From Loktanella sp. Alg231-35 (GTDB lineage: Bacteria; Pseudomonadota; Alphaproteobacteria; Rhodobacterales; Rhodobacteraceae): a DNA stretch of 64,000 nucleotides. This document shows positions 56,191-64,000 of this stretch, in pieces. A program made the position numbers and the translations under genes. Where the stretch lies: assembly GCF_900143545.1 (NCBI RefSeq), contig NZ_FREV01000002.1:434018-498017 (forward strand), in the 5' to 3' direction. Within the stretch, counting starts at the first letter, position 1, and each line of letters opens with the position of its first letter. A model generated the notes under the pieces. That model ran no database searches. It was not told the origin of the DNA and saw only the letters and a list, made by a program, of their open reading frames with translations.

Positions 56191-58599
56191 ATGAAGTCGC
56201 ATTATCAGGCTGTGATCATCGGCGGTGGTGTTGTTGGCACCTCTGTTCTTTATCACCTAGCAAAATTTGGCTGGAAAGACGTGTGTTTGATCGAACGCTC
56301 GGTGCTGACGGCGGGGTCAAGCTGGCATGCGGCGGGTGGTATTCACGCGCTGAACGCTGACCCCAACATCGCCAGCCTACAGGCCTATACCATCGATCTG
56401 CTGCCCGAGATCGAAAAGGAATCGGGCCAGAACATCGGCCTGCATATGACCGGGGGCATCACGCTGGCGGGCACTCCTGACCGATGGGAATGGCTGCAAT
56501 CGGCCTATCGCACCTTTCAGTCCATCGGCATTGATGACTGTCGCCTGATTGGGCCTGAAGAGGCCAAAGAGCTGTGTCCGATCATGTCCACCGATGGGAT
56601 CATCGGGGGTATGTGGGCCGACCGCGAAGGATACATCGATACAACAGGGACCGTGCATGCCTATGCCGGGGCTGCCAAGAAACATGGCGCCGAAGTGATC
56701 GAGCATAACCGAGTTCTGGAGTTGAGCCAGACCGCCGATGGTTGGGAGGTTGTGACTGAAAAAGGCACGATCCATGCTGAACATGTGGTCAATGCCGCGG
56801 GCCTTTGGGCCAAGCAGGTGGGCCGTATGGCGGGGGTTGAACTGCCGGTGTCACCGCTTAACCACCACTACCTGATCTCGGACACGATCCCTGAATTGGA
56901 AGCGCTGGATTTCGAAGTGCCGATGACCGTGGACCTCGAAGGGTTCACCTATATGCGCCAAGACCAGAAAGGTATCCTGCTGGGTATCTACGAGATCGAC
57001 CACCAGCATTGGAACATGGATGGCGCGCCATGGGACTATGGATTTGAGTTGCAGCAGGAAGACCCGGACCGGATCGAAAAGGAGCTGATCCTGGGATTCG
57101 AACGCTATCCCGCGCTGCAAGAAGTTGGTGTGAAGACCTGGGTGAACGGTGCTTTCACCTTCTCGCCTGATGGCAATCCTTTGGTCGGTCCTGTGCGCGG
57201 CAAACCCGGCTATTGGTGCGCCTGCGCTGTCATGGCGGGCTTCTTGCAGGGCGGCGGTGTGGGTAAATCACTGGCCGAATGGATGATCCATGGTGAGCCT
57301 GAGGCGGATGTGTTCGGCATGGATGTCGCCCGCTATGGCGATTACGCCGAGAATAAGCAGTTCATCAAAGAAACCACCGGCCAGTTCTACACCCGCCGGT
57401 TCGTGATGACCTACCCCAACGAACAACTGCCTGCAGGTCGCCCGATGAAAATGGCTCCGGCTTATTCTGATATGACGGCGGCTGGCTGTCAGTGGGGGGC
57501 AAGCTGGGGGTTGGAAGTGCCGCTGTACTTCGCACCAACGCCTGATTTTGAAGAGAAACCCTCGCTCAAACGCTCGAACGCGCATGAAATCGTCGCAACA
57601 GAATGCAAGAACGTGCGTGAAAACGTAGGCCTTCTGGATATCTCTGGTTTCTCACGGTTTGAGGTGTCCGGTGCCGGGGCCAAGGCGTGGCTGGATCACA
57701 TCATGGCCTGCAAGATGCCAAAGCCCGGGCGCGCCAAACTGGCGCCGATGCTGTCGCCAGAAGGACGCATGAAGGGCGATCTAACCGTGTTCAACTGGGG
57801 CGATGGCACCTATTGGATCATGGGATCGTACTATCTGCGCGATTGGCACATGCGCTGGTTCCACGACTATATGTGCGATGAGGTTGAGGTGAATGACGTC
57901 TCTGACGCGATGGTTGGCTTCTCGCTTGCTGGGCCGAACAGCCGGAAGGTGCTGGAAAAGCTGACAGACGGGAACATTGGTGCCCTGCCCTTCATGGGCT
58001 GTGGTGACTTTGATATCGGTCTGCATAAGGTCAAGATCGGGCGTTTGTCGGTGGCCGGTGAATTGGGGTATGAAATCCACTGCCCGGCGGTCCATCACAT
58101 CGCCCTGCGCAATCTGCTGCTTGAGGCCGGAGCGGATCTTGGCATCGGCGAATACGGGTTTAACGCGCTGCTTTCGTTGCGTCTGGAAAAGAGCTTTGGC
58201 ATCTGGAACGCGGAATTCACGCAAGCCTATAGCGCCGCACAAACCGGCATGGATCGGTGGATTGCATGGGACAAGGGTGATTTCGTGGGCAAAGAGGCTG
58301 CCATGACAGAACGTGATGGCAATGGCCCCGCCCAGCAATTGGTCACACTGCACGTACATGCCGAAGATGCAGACGCGAGCGGATACGAACCGATCTGGAA
58401 AGACGGCAAACGCGTTGGTTTCGTAACATCCGGTGGCTACGGGCACACGACGGAGATGTCGCTGGCCATGGCGATGGTCGATAGCGATTTGGCGGCCGAA
58501 GGAACCGAACTCAAGGTCCATATTGTGGGTGTTGAACGCAAAGCGACCGTCATCGCCCCCTCACCCTATGACCCACAGGGTCAGGCGATGCGCGGATGA
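56191..58599 (+). CDS. FAD-dependent oxidoreductase-GcvT fusion (dimethylglycine/sarcosine dehydrogenase-like)
   Basis: The 802-residue protein has an N-terminal FAD/DAO domain (AVIIGGGVVGTSVLYHLAKFG, HAAGGIHALN, AAGLWAKQVGRMAG) and a C-terminal GcvT-type folate domain (GLLDISGFSRFEVSG, GELGYEIHCP, KGDFVGKEAAM). This is the architecture that demethylates dimethylglycine or sarcosine and passes the one-carbon unit to tetrahydrofolate. ATG 56191 has AAGGA upstream. It overlaps the MttB-family start by 4 nt. Confidence 0.9.
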   Translation: MKSHYQAVIIGGGVVGTSVLYHLAKFGWKDVCLIERSVLTAGSSWHAAGGIHALNADPNIASLQAYTIDLLPEIEKESGQNIGLHMTGGITLAGTPDRWEWLQSAYRTFQSIGIDDCRLIGPEEAKELCPIMSTDGIIGGMWADREGYIDTTGTVHAYAGAAKKHGAEVIEHNRVLELSQTADGWEVVTEKGTIHAEHVVNAAGLWAKQVGRMAGVELPVSPLNHHYLISDTIPELEALDFEVPMTVDLEGFTYMRQDQKGILLGIYEIDHQHWNMDGAPWDYGFELQQEDPDRIEKELILGFERYPALQEVGVKTWVNGAFTFSPDGNPLVGPVRGKPGYWCACAVMAGFLQGGGVGKSLAEWMIHGEPEADVFGMDVARYGDYAENKQFIKETTGQFYTRRFVMTYPNEQLPAGRPMKMAPAYSDMTAAGCQWGASWGLEVPLYFAPTPDFEEKPSLKRSNAHEIVATECKNVRENVGLLDISGFSRFEVSGAGAKAWLDHIMACKMPKPGRAKLAPMLSPEGRMKGDLTVFNWGDGTYWIMGSYYLRDWHMRWFHDYMCDEVEVNDVSDAMVGFSLAGPNSRKVLEKLTDGNIGALPFMGCGDFDIGLHKVKIGRLSVAGELGYEIHCPAVHHIALRNLLLEAGADLGIGEYGFNALLSLRLEKSFGIWNAEFTQAYSAAQTGMDRWIAWDKGDFVGKEAAMTERDGNGPAQQLVTLHVHAEDADASGYEPIWKDGKRVGFVTSGGYGHTTEMSLAMAMVDSDLAAEGTELKVHIVGVERKATVIAPSPYDPQGQAMRG

Positions 58600-60131
58600 G
58601 CGCGACCAAGCAACCCAAACGCAAAGGGCGGCGTGGACGCGGCAACGCGCCTGCGGCCCATCGCGCGGTGAACTATCGGCAGTTGCGCAATCCGTTTCCG
58701 CCGATGGACGTGTTTTCCGCTGATGAAATCGCGAATATGCATGAAACGGCGCTGCGCACGCTGGAAGAACTGGGGATGAAGGTCTTGCTGCCCGAAGCGC
58801 GCACGGTCTTTGCCAAGGCGGGCGCGCGGGTCGATGATGACATGGTCTATATCGGGCGCGATCTGGTCGCGGCGGCCATCGCATCGGCACCAAAATCCTT
58901 CACTTGCAAGGCGGGTGCCACCCACCGCGATTTCCAGATGGAACTGGGCGCGCTGACCTTTCAACCCGGTGCTGGTGCGCCCAATTGTACTGACCTCAAA
59001 CGCGGGCGGCGTGCTGGCACGGGCCGTGATTTTCGCGAGTTGATCCAACTGACACATCATTTCGATGTGTTCCAGATGGTCTCGCCCTTGGTGGAACCAC
59101 AGGATATCGCAACCAATCTGCGCCACTACTTCACGGTTGAGGCGCAGCTGACACTCACCGACAAATTCCCATTCTTCTTTTCGCGCGGCACGCCACAGGT
59201 CATAGACAGTTTTGAAATGCTCAAAGATTTCCGTGGCTTGTCGGACGAAGCTTTCGCAGCTGATGCGCATTGTTACACGATCATCAACACCAACAGCCCG
59301 CGCACGCTGGACATTCCCATGGCGCAAGGCCTGATTGATTTTGCCAAAGCCCGGCAACTTTCCATTGTTACGCCGTTCACCCTTATGGGTGCCATGGCCC
59401 CGATCACGGTGGCAGGCGCGATCACGCTAAGCCATACCGAAGTGCTCGCCGCTCTTACCCTGACCCAATTGGTCAATCCAGGTGCGCCCGTCTGCTATGG
59501 GACCTTCACGTCAAACGTTGACATGAAATCAGGCGCACCCGCCTTTGGCACGCCCGAACATTTCCAAGCCTCATTGGCTGCCGGGCAAATGGCCCGGCTG
59601 CTTGGGCTGCCATGGCGCAGCGCGGCTGGATCGGCGTCCAATGCCAACGATGTGCAGGCGGCCAATGAAAACCAATTCGGGCTGTGGGGCTGCCTGATGG
59701 CTGGGGCGTCGGTGATTATCCACTCCGCCGGTTGGCTCGAAGGTGGGCTGTCAGTGTCTTACGAAAAACTGATCTGCGATGCCGAAGTGCTGAACATGGT
59801 CGCAGAACTTTGCGCCGGGCGCGGTGCGGGCACGGATGAGATCGGATTTGACGCCATGGCAGAGGTCGCCCCAAGCGGGCATTTCTTTGCAACAACCCAG
59901 ACGATGGCCCGCTACAACACCGAATTTTATGAACCTATCGTGCATGACTATGCCAATTTCGGGACATGGACGGAACGCGGCAGCGTCGATGCCTCCACCC
60001 GCGCCACCGCCGTCTGGGAAAAGATACTGAAAGAAGACAAGCGACCGGACGTGAACCCCGATAAGGTTGCAGCACTCCAACACTATATTGCGAAACGCAG
60101 CGCCGCAGGCGGCGCACCACCAGAAAGCTAG
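58596..60131 (+). CDS. MttB-family (non-pyrrolysine) trimethylamine/betaine methyltransferase homologue
   Basis: The 511-residue protein has the MttB TIM-barrel pattern (MVSPLVEPQDIATNLRHYFT in parts, TLMGAMAPITVAGAITLSHTE, NENQFGLWGCLMAGASV). There is no in-frame amber codon, so it is not the pyrrolysine enzyme. Relatives such as MtgB demethylate glycine betaine and pass the methyl to a corrinoid protein. No corrinoid protein is in the window, so it may work differently or with a distant partner. The start overlaps the preceding gene. Confidence 0.88.
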   Translation: MSATKQPKRKGRRGRGNAPAAHRAVNYRQLRNPFPPMDVFSADEIANMHETALRTLEELGMKVLLPEARTVFAKAGARVDDDMVYIGRDLVAAAIASAPKSFTCKAGATHRDFQMELGALTFQPGAGAPNCTDLKRGRRAGTGRDFRELIQLTHHFDVFQMVSPLVEPQDIATNLRHYFTVEAQLTLTDKFPFFFSRGTPQVIDSFEMLKDFRGLSDEAFAADAHCYTIINTNSPRTLDIPMAQGLIDFAKARQLSIVTPFTLMGAMAPITVAGAITLSHTEVLAALTLTQLVNPGAPVCYGTFTSNVDMKSGAPAFGTPEHFQASLAAGQMARLLGLPWRSAAGSASNANDVQAANENQFGLWGCLMAGASVIIHSAGWLEGGLSVSYEKLICDAEVLNMVAELCAGRGAGTDEIGFDAMAEVAPSGHFFATTQTMARYNTEFYEPIVHDYANFGTWTERGSVDASTRATAVWEKILKEDKRPDVNPDKVAALQHYIAKRSAAGGAPPES

Positions 60132-60132
60132 G

Positions 60133-60801
60133 ATGAACCGCGACACCCCCCTTCTTGACCGGAACAATCCTGACAAGGAGCCCCTTGGCGGGCACACGAA
60201 AGTCACGCGCGATGACTGGTTGAATATTGCACGGGATATCCTTGTCAATGACGGGGTCGCAGAGGTGAAAGTTCTCAAACTGGCCGAACTCTTGGGTGTC
60301 TCTCGCTCCAGCTTTTATTGGTACTTCACGAACCGCAAGGACCTGCTGAACGCATTGCTGGATGAATGGAGCAATCGGAACACGGCCCGCCTTGTTGCGC
60401 ATTGCCAAAGAGACACGAAAAACATCTCTGCTGCGCTGTGCAACTTCTTCCAATGCTTCGTGAACCCGGCAATCTTTGATACGCGGCTTGATTTTGCGGT
60501 GCGCGAATGGGCGCGCCGCGATCCGGGATTGCGCGCGCGGATTGATGATGCGGATGACACGCGGATTGCCGCAGCGGTCGCGATGTATGCGCGGCATGGC
60601 TATGGGGCTGTGGATGCCGATGCCCGCGGGCGCATTCTTTACTTCATGCAGCTGGGCTATCATGCGCTGAAAAAGTCCGAGCCGATGGAAGAACGCATGT
60701 CGCGGATGGTGCCCTATATGCGCGGCTTTCTGGGGCAAGAGCCCGATCCGGGCGCAATCGCGGATTTCTTTGCCTATATTACGGACAACGATCTGCGCTA
60801 G
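60133..60801 (+). CDS. TetR/AcrR-family regulator
   Basis: The 222-residue protein has the helix-turn-helix VKVLKLAELLGVSRSSFYWYFTNRKDLLNAL preceded by a 30-residue extension. The start, ATG 60133, lies one base after the MttB-family stop, so the regulator belongs to the same unit and may sense the methylated amine. The frame upstream inside mttB-like is rejected. Confidence 0.86.
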   Translation: MNRDTPLLDRNNPDKEPLGGHTKVTRDDWLNIARDILVNDGVAEVKVLKLAELLGVSRSSFYWYFTNRKDLLNALLDEWSNRNTARLVAHCQRDTKNISAALCNFFQCFVNPAIFDTRLDFAVREWARRDPGLRARIDDADDTRIAAAVAMYARHGYGAVDADARGRILYFMQLGYHALKKSEPMEERMSRMVPYMRGFLGQEPDPGAIADFFAYITDNDLR

Positions 60802-60881
60802 AGCTTGTAGACGGGCAGCAGGATGGGCTTGCCGCATTTCGTTTCACCAATCGGGAAAAACGGCAAAAAATGGAACAACAT
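60798..60881 (-). pseudogene. Possible 27-residue C-terminal remnant
   Basis: A leftward frame reads MLFHFLPFFPIGETKCGKPI and ends LLPVYKL before TAG. It looks like the end of a larger protein that has been lost, but the family is not identified. It lies tail to tail with the TetR gene. Confidence 0.3.
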
Positions 60882-60913
60882 CGCACTATAACTATCTGTT
60901 TTTGAGTCATTTT

Positions 60914-62233
60914 TTATCTCGCAAGTACCAACTCAGCCTTCAACCCACCAAGCCGGTCACTTTCGCCCAACCGCAAAACACCGCCATGGGTGCGCGCAAT
61001 ATCGGCCACAATCGATAGCCCCAAACCAACACCGCTGCCCTGATCCTGATTGCGTGCGGGGTCAAGACGGACAAAGGGGCTGAGCGCTTCGTCATAGCGA
61101 TCGGGCGGGATGCCCGGCCCGTCATCCTCGACCCAGAACCGGACTGCGCGATCTGTGACGCTCACCCCAATCTCGGCCTTGGTCCCATAGCGCAGGGCGT
61201 TGCCAATCAGGTTATCCAACGCGCGGCGAATGGCCATAGGCCGCAGGTTGACCGGATCAGGCGGGCCTTGCATGTCGCCAAGGGCTACATTCTGTTCCAT
61301 CCGCCTTGCGTCTTCATAGATTGCTTGCAGCAGATCGGCGGGCACGGTTTCTTCGAGGCTGTCACCGGCGTCACTGCGGGCGAAATCAAGGAAGGCATTT
61401 AGCAGGTGTTCCATGTCATCGACATCGCGCTGCAACGGTGCAGCATCTGCGTCATCCAGCATCGACAAACCCAGACGCATTCGCGTCAACGGCGTGCGCA
61501 GATCGTGACTGACGCCCGATAGCATCATGGTCCGGCTTTGTGACTGACGCTCGATCCGGTTACGCATATCGAGAAAGGCCATGCCAGCCGCCCTGACCTC
61601 TACCGCGCCGGTCGGCGTAAACGGCGTGATGCGCCCCTTGCCGTAATCAGCAGCCGCCCGCGCCATACGCTTGATCGGGCGCAACTGGTTGCGCAGGAAA
61701 ATATAGGCAATCGCCGTCATGAACGCCCCAAGGATCACCATAATCACCAATAGTTGGTGTGGGTTCGACGCCGATACACGCTTGCGGCTGATATCCATCT
61801 TGAGCGGGCCATGCCGCGTCTCGACCCAGACAACCACCCGGCGATGATCCGCGAGTGACACTGCCGCGATTCCCGTCAGACCTTCGCGTAGAATGGCGAT
61901 CACTGTATCACCGGTCAGGTCCTGAAATGGCACGATATCCGCTGGTACAGCTTCATTTGAGGGCAGTTGTGTGTCGATCTCTAATGGCCCACCCAGCTTT
62001 GCAATGGCCGTTTGGGCCTCTTGCAGGGTCCGGGCCTCGTTTGCTGTTGCCACCAAAAACCGCAGTTCGATGTTCACAGCACTTGTCATCAGCCGCGTGA
62101 CCCCGTCAAAGTGGCGTTGAATGAACACCACAGAGACCAGCAATTGCAGCAACAACACCGGCAGGATCAGGATCAGCGCGGCACGCGCGTAAATCCCGCG
62201 CGGCATGTAGTTTTTGAGCCATCGAAAGAACAT
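60914..62233 (-). CDS. Sensor histidine kinase (EnvZ-like)
   Basis: The 439-residue protein has two membrane spans (about 17-38 and 161-180) around a periplasmic sensor of about 120 residues. A HAMP domain follows, then the H-box SGVSHDLRTPLTR (phospho-His243) and the N/G1/G2 ATPase boxes DNLIGNALRYG, DDGPGIP and GVGLGLSIV. The PLTR H-box is EnvZ-type. No response regulator is adjacent in the window; the gene upstream is a divergent hydrolase. Confidence 0.9.
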   Translation of the reverse strand: MFFRWLKNYMPRGIYARAALILILPVLLLQLLVSVVFIQRHFDGVTRLMTSAVNIELRFLVATANEARTLQEAQTAIAKLGGPLEIDTQLPSNEAVPADIVPFQDLTGDTVIAILREGLTGIAAVSLADHRRVVVWVETRHGPLKMDISRKRVSASNPHQLLVIMVILGAFMTAIAYIFLRNQLRPIKRMARAAADYGKGRITPFTPTGAVEVRAAGMAFLDMRNRIERQSQSRTMMLSGVSHDLRTPLTRMRLGLSMLDDADAAPLQRDVDDMEHLLNAFLDFARSDAGDSLEETVPADLLQAIYEDARRMEQNVALGDMQGPPDPVNLRPMAIRRALDNLIGNALRYGTKAEIGVSVTDRAVRFWVEDDGPGIPPDRYDEALSPFVRLDPARNQDQGSGVGLGLSIVADIARTHGGVLRLGESDRLGGLKAELVLAR

Positions 62234-62277
62234 GCCCCCACGCTATCTGCGACCGGACCAAAGGCAAAGCACAGATC

Positions 62278-63207
62278 ATGAGCAATACGAATGAATTTGC
62301 CCCAGTGCCCGGAGAACCTCTGAGCCTTGCCGATGATCTGGTCTTGGTTTTGGCCCCTAATCCATCGCCGATGACCTATCTGGGCACCAACAGCTATCTG
62401 GTTGGGCGCGACACGCTGGCGGTAATTGACCCCGGCCCCGCGGACGACATGCACCTTGCAGCATTGTTGAAGGCCATCAATGGGCGGCCCGTCGAACATA
62501 TCCTGCTGACCCACAGCCATCTGGATCATTCGCCGCTGGCCCGCCCACTGGCCCGCGCCACAGGCGCGCCGGTTCTTGCTTTTGGTGACAGCAGCGCCGG
62601 GCGCAGTGCCGCGATGATGCAACTGGCGCAAGATGGATTGGTCGGTGGTGGTGAAGGGATCGACCCGGATTTCCAACCGGATCAGATAGTTACGGACGGT
62701 GCCGTTATCGCAGGAAATTGGGGTACGGTGACAGCGCATCACACCCCCGGCCACATCGGCAATCACCTATGTTTTGCATGGGGTGACGCGATGTTTACAG
62801 GGGATCACGTCATGGGGTGGGCCAGTTCATTGGTCTCGCCGCCTGATGGTGACCTAACCGATTTTATGGCGTCCTGTGACAGGCTGGCGGCGATCAAAAG
62901 CACGATCTACTACCCCGGCCACGGCGCCCCCATTCAACTGCCCATGGACCGTTTGCAATGGCTGATCACGCATAGAAAAGGACGTGAGGCGCAAATCCTG
63001 CGCGCCCTGTCTCAAGGGCACAGCACCACCACAGCCATCACACAGACCGTCTATGATGATGTGCAACCTGCCCTTTTGCCCGCCGCCGAGCGCAATGTGC
63101 TGGCACATCTCATTGACCTTTATGGGCGCGGTATGATCACCGCACAGCCTGCCCTTTCAGCACAGGCGGAATTCAACATTCGCAAGACCAAAACCCCGCC
63201 TGCATAA
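62278..63207 (+). CDS. Metallo-beta-lactamase-fold hydrolase (LACTB2-like)
   Basis: The 309-residue protein has the zinc motifs HSHLDHS, HTPGHIGNH, and FTGDHVMGW, and a C-terminal winged-helix domain (AAERNVLAHLIDLYGRGMI). LACTB2-type members act on RNA or thioesters. The start is 44 nt from the divergent kinase gene. Substrate unknown. Confidence 0.88.
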   Translation: MSNTNEFAPVPGEPLSLADDLVLVLAPNPSPMTYLGTNSYLVGRDTLAVIDPGPADDMHLAALLKAINGRPVEHILLTHSHLDHSPLARPLARATGAPVLAFGDSSAGRSAAMMQLAQDGLVGGGEGIDPDFQPDQIVTDGAVIAGNWGTVTAHHTPGHIGNHLCFAWGDAMFTGDHVMGWASSLVSPPDGDLTDFMASCDRLAAIKSTIYYPGHGAPIQLPMDRLQWLITHRKGREAQILRALSQGHSTTTAITQTVYDDVQPALLPAAERNVLAHLIDLYGRGMITAQPALSAQAEFNIRKTKTPPA

Positions 63208-63274
63208 GTTTCCAAATTTCTGCGCAAAACCCACTAGACGTCCCTGAATCGCATTGCTATAGGAGCCTGAGTGT

Positions 63275-63349
63275 TCCGACGTAGCTCAGCGGTAGAGCAG
63301 TTGACTGTTAATCAATTGGTCGTAGGTTCGATCCCTACCGTCGGAGCCA
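63275..63349 (+). tRNA. tRNA-Asn (anticodon GTT)
   Basis: TCCGACG pairs with CGTCGGA, the anticodon loop CTGTTAA has GTT, the T loop is TTCGATC and CCA is encoded (63347-63349). A CCAATTT/AAATTGG hairpin follows at 63355-63374. Confidence 0.97.
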
Positions 63350-63402
63350 ATTTCCCAATTTAGGCCGAAATTGGCAGTGAAAAGTACCCGCAGCTTTGCG
63401 CG

Positions 63403-64000
63403 CTAAGACAGCCGAATAGCGATGTTCTTGGTTTGGACATAGTTCCACAGCGCCTCGCGTCCTTTTTCGCGCCCATACCCCGATTTGCCAAAGCCGCCAA
63501 AGGGTGTTTCAACCCCGCCTGCGAACCATTCGTTCACAAAAACCTGCCCGGCCCGGATCTGGCGTGCAGATCGTGTGGCACGGTCAAGGTCACGGGTGAA
63601 AACACCGCCGACAAGCCCGTAGGGCGTGCCATTGGCAATCCCGATCGCCTCTGCCTCATCCCGGAACTTGAGGACCGATAGCACAGGCCCGAAAATCTCA
63701 TTGCTGGCGATATCCATATCAGGGGTCACATCTGTCATCACCGTCGGTTCCAGAAACGCGCCCGGCCGATTGAGCTTGCGGCCCCCGGTGGCGATCATTG
63801 CCCCCTCGCGCTGCGCGTTTTCGATGATTCCAACCGCGCGATCGCGTTGCCCGTCAGAGACCATCGCCCCCATGTTGGCCCCAGTCGTATCCCGCTCAAT
63901 CCCCGGCCCGACGGAAAGGGATTTGGCGATCCCTACCGCACGTTCGACCAGTTCATCGTGACGGCTTTCATGTACGATAACCCGCGACATCGCTGAACAG
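63403..64000 (-). CDS. Aldehyde dehydrogenase, C-terminal part (N-terminus outside window)
   Basis: About 199 residues are visible. The catalytic Cys lies at the edge (CSAMSRVIVH, codon 63997-63999). NEIFGPVLSVLKF, GLVGGVFTRDL and the tail PFGGFGKSGYGREKGREALW are typical NAD(P)-dependent aldehyde dehydrogenase sequences. The betaine-aldehyde type is possible given the amine genes nearby, but the specificity half is missing. Confidence 0.9.
   Translation of the reverse strand, partial: CSAMSRVIVHESRHDELVERAVGIAKSLSVGPGIERDTTGANMGAMVSDGQRDRAVGIIENAQREGAMIATGGRKLNRPGAFLEPTVMTDVTPDMDIASNEIFGPVLSVLKFRDEAEAIGIANGTPYGLVGGVFTRDLDRATRSARQIRAGQVFVNEWFAGGVETPFGGFGKSGYGREKGREALWNYVQTKNIAIRLS

Noticed and set aside
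55933..56256. 107-codon minus frame
   Set aside because: Overlaps the start of the well-supported DMGDH-type gene, has no motif, and lies in A+T-rich DNA.
58596..60131. Pyrrolysine-containing MttB
   Set aside because: No in-frame amber codon within the 511-residue frame and no pyl genes in the window.

Overview
The window is chromosomal DNA of an alphaproteobacterium, almost certainly Rhodobacterales (Roseobacter group). The reasons are a CtrA/SciP/ChpT cell-cycle set, alphaproteobacterial-type LexA boxes (GTTC-N7-GTTC), an L21 protein with a long Ala/Lys/Pro linker and helix-hairpin-helix tail, an olsBA ornithine-lipid pair, a DMGDH-type GcvT fusion next to an MttB-family protein, and moderately high G+C. 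The genus cannot be fixed from the sequence alone.

Layout. 0-9 kb: end of an ornithine cyclodeaminase, a formyltransferase-fold protein, gyrA, two tandem outer-membrane barrel proteins (each closed by a terminator), trmFO, a methyltransferase, gluQ, and hisI on the opposite strand. 9.5-15.9 kb: an IscU/NifU-like protein, then a leftward repair block (ligA-recG) followed by an unannotated 40-residue membrane peptide behind an array of LexA-type half sites. Next come ctrA and sciP. 15.9-25.8 kb: mnmA, a YHS protein, a P-loop protein of unknown role, a MetA-family acyltransferase, an alpha/beta hydrolase, ppk2 with a TetR regulator, a PagL-like deacylase, an acyltransferase-SGNH O-acetylase, and rplM-rpsI. 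25.9-36 kb: a MocR regulator facing a DUF1127 gene, a thioesterase, an enoyl-CoA hydratase, an M32 carboxypeptidase, ctaA, an RNA methyltransferase, TfoX-N and ThiE-like proteins, olsBA, a DUF3553 protein and chpT. 36-42 kb: leftward rplU-rpmA, three coupled GNAT acetyltransferases, obgE, proB and proA. 42-46 kb: two lipoproteins, a DUF2059 protein, tRNA-Ser(CGA) and a decayed tyrosine integrase with A+T-rich accessory DNA. 45.9-55.4 kb: a LacI-controlled CUT1 sugar ABC operon with two Gfo/Idh/MocA dehydrogenases and two AP-endonuclease-2-fold isomerases. 55.4-64 kb: an IS66 remnant, a methylamine/betaine demethylation pair with a TetR regulator, an EnvZ-like kinase, a metallo-beta-lactamase-fold hydrolase, tRNA-Asn(GTT) and the C-terminal part of an aldehyde dehydrogenase.

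How the genes fit together. CtrA, its repressor SciP and the phosphotransferase ChpT are all here, and TTAA motifs lie upstream of ctrA. The sugar operon has no classical glycoside hydrolase but has paired dehydrogenases and isomerase-fold enzymes, which suggests oxidative (3-keto) glycoside breakdown. The DMGDH/MttB pair suggests tetrahydrofolate-linked demethylation of a quaternary amine. The most notable unlabelled item is the 40-residue single-span peptide at 10156-10278, a candidate SOS-induced small membrane protein comparable in concept to Caulobacter SidA.
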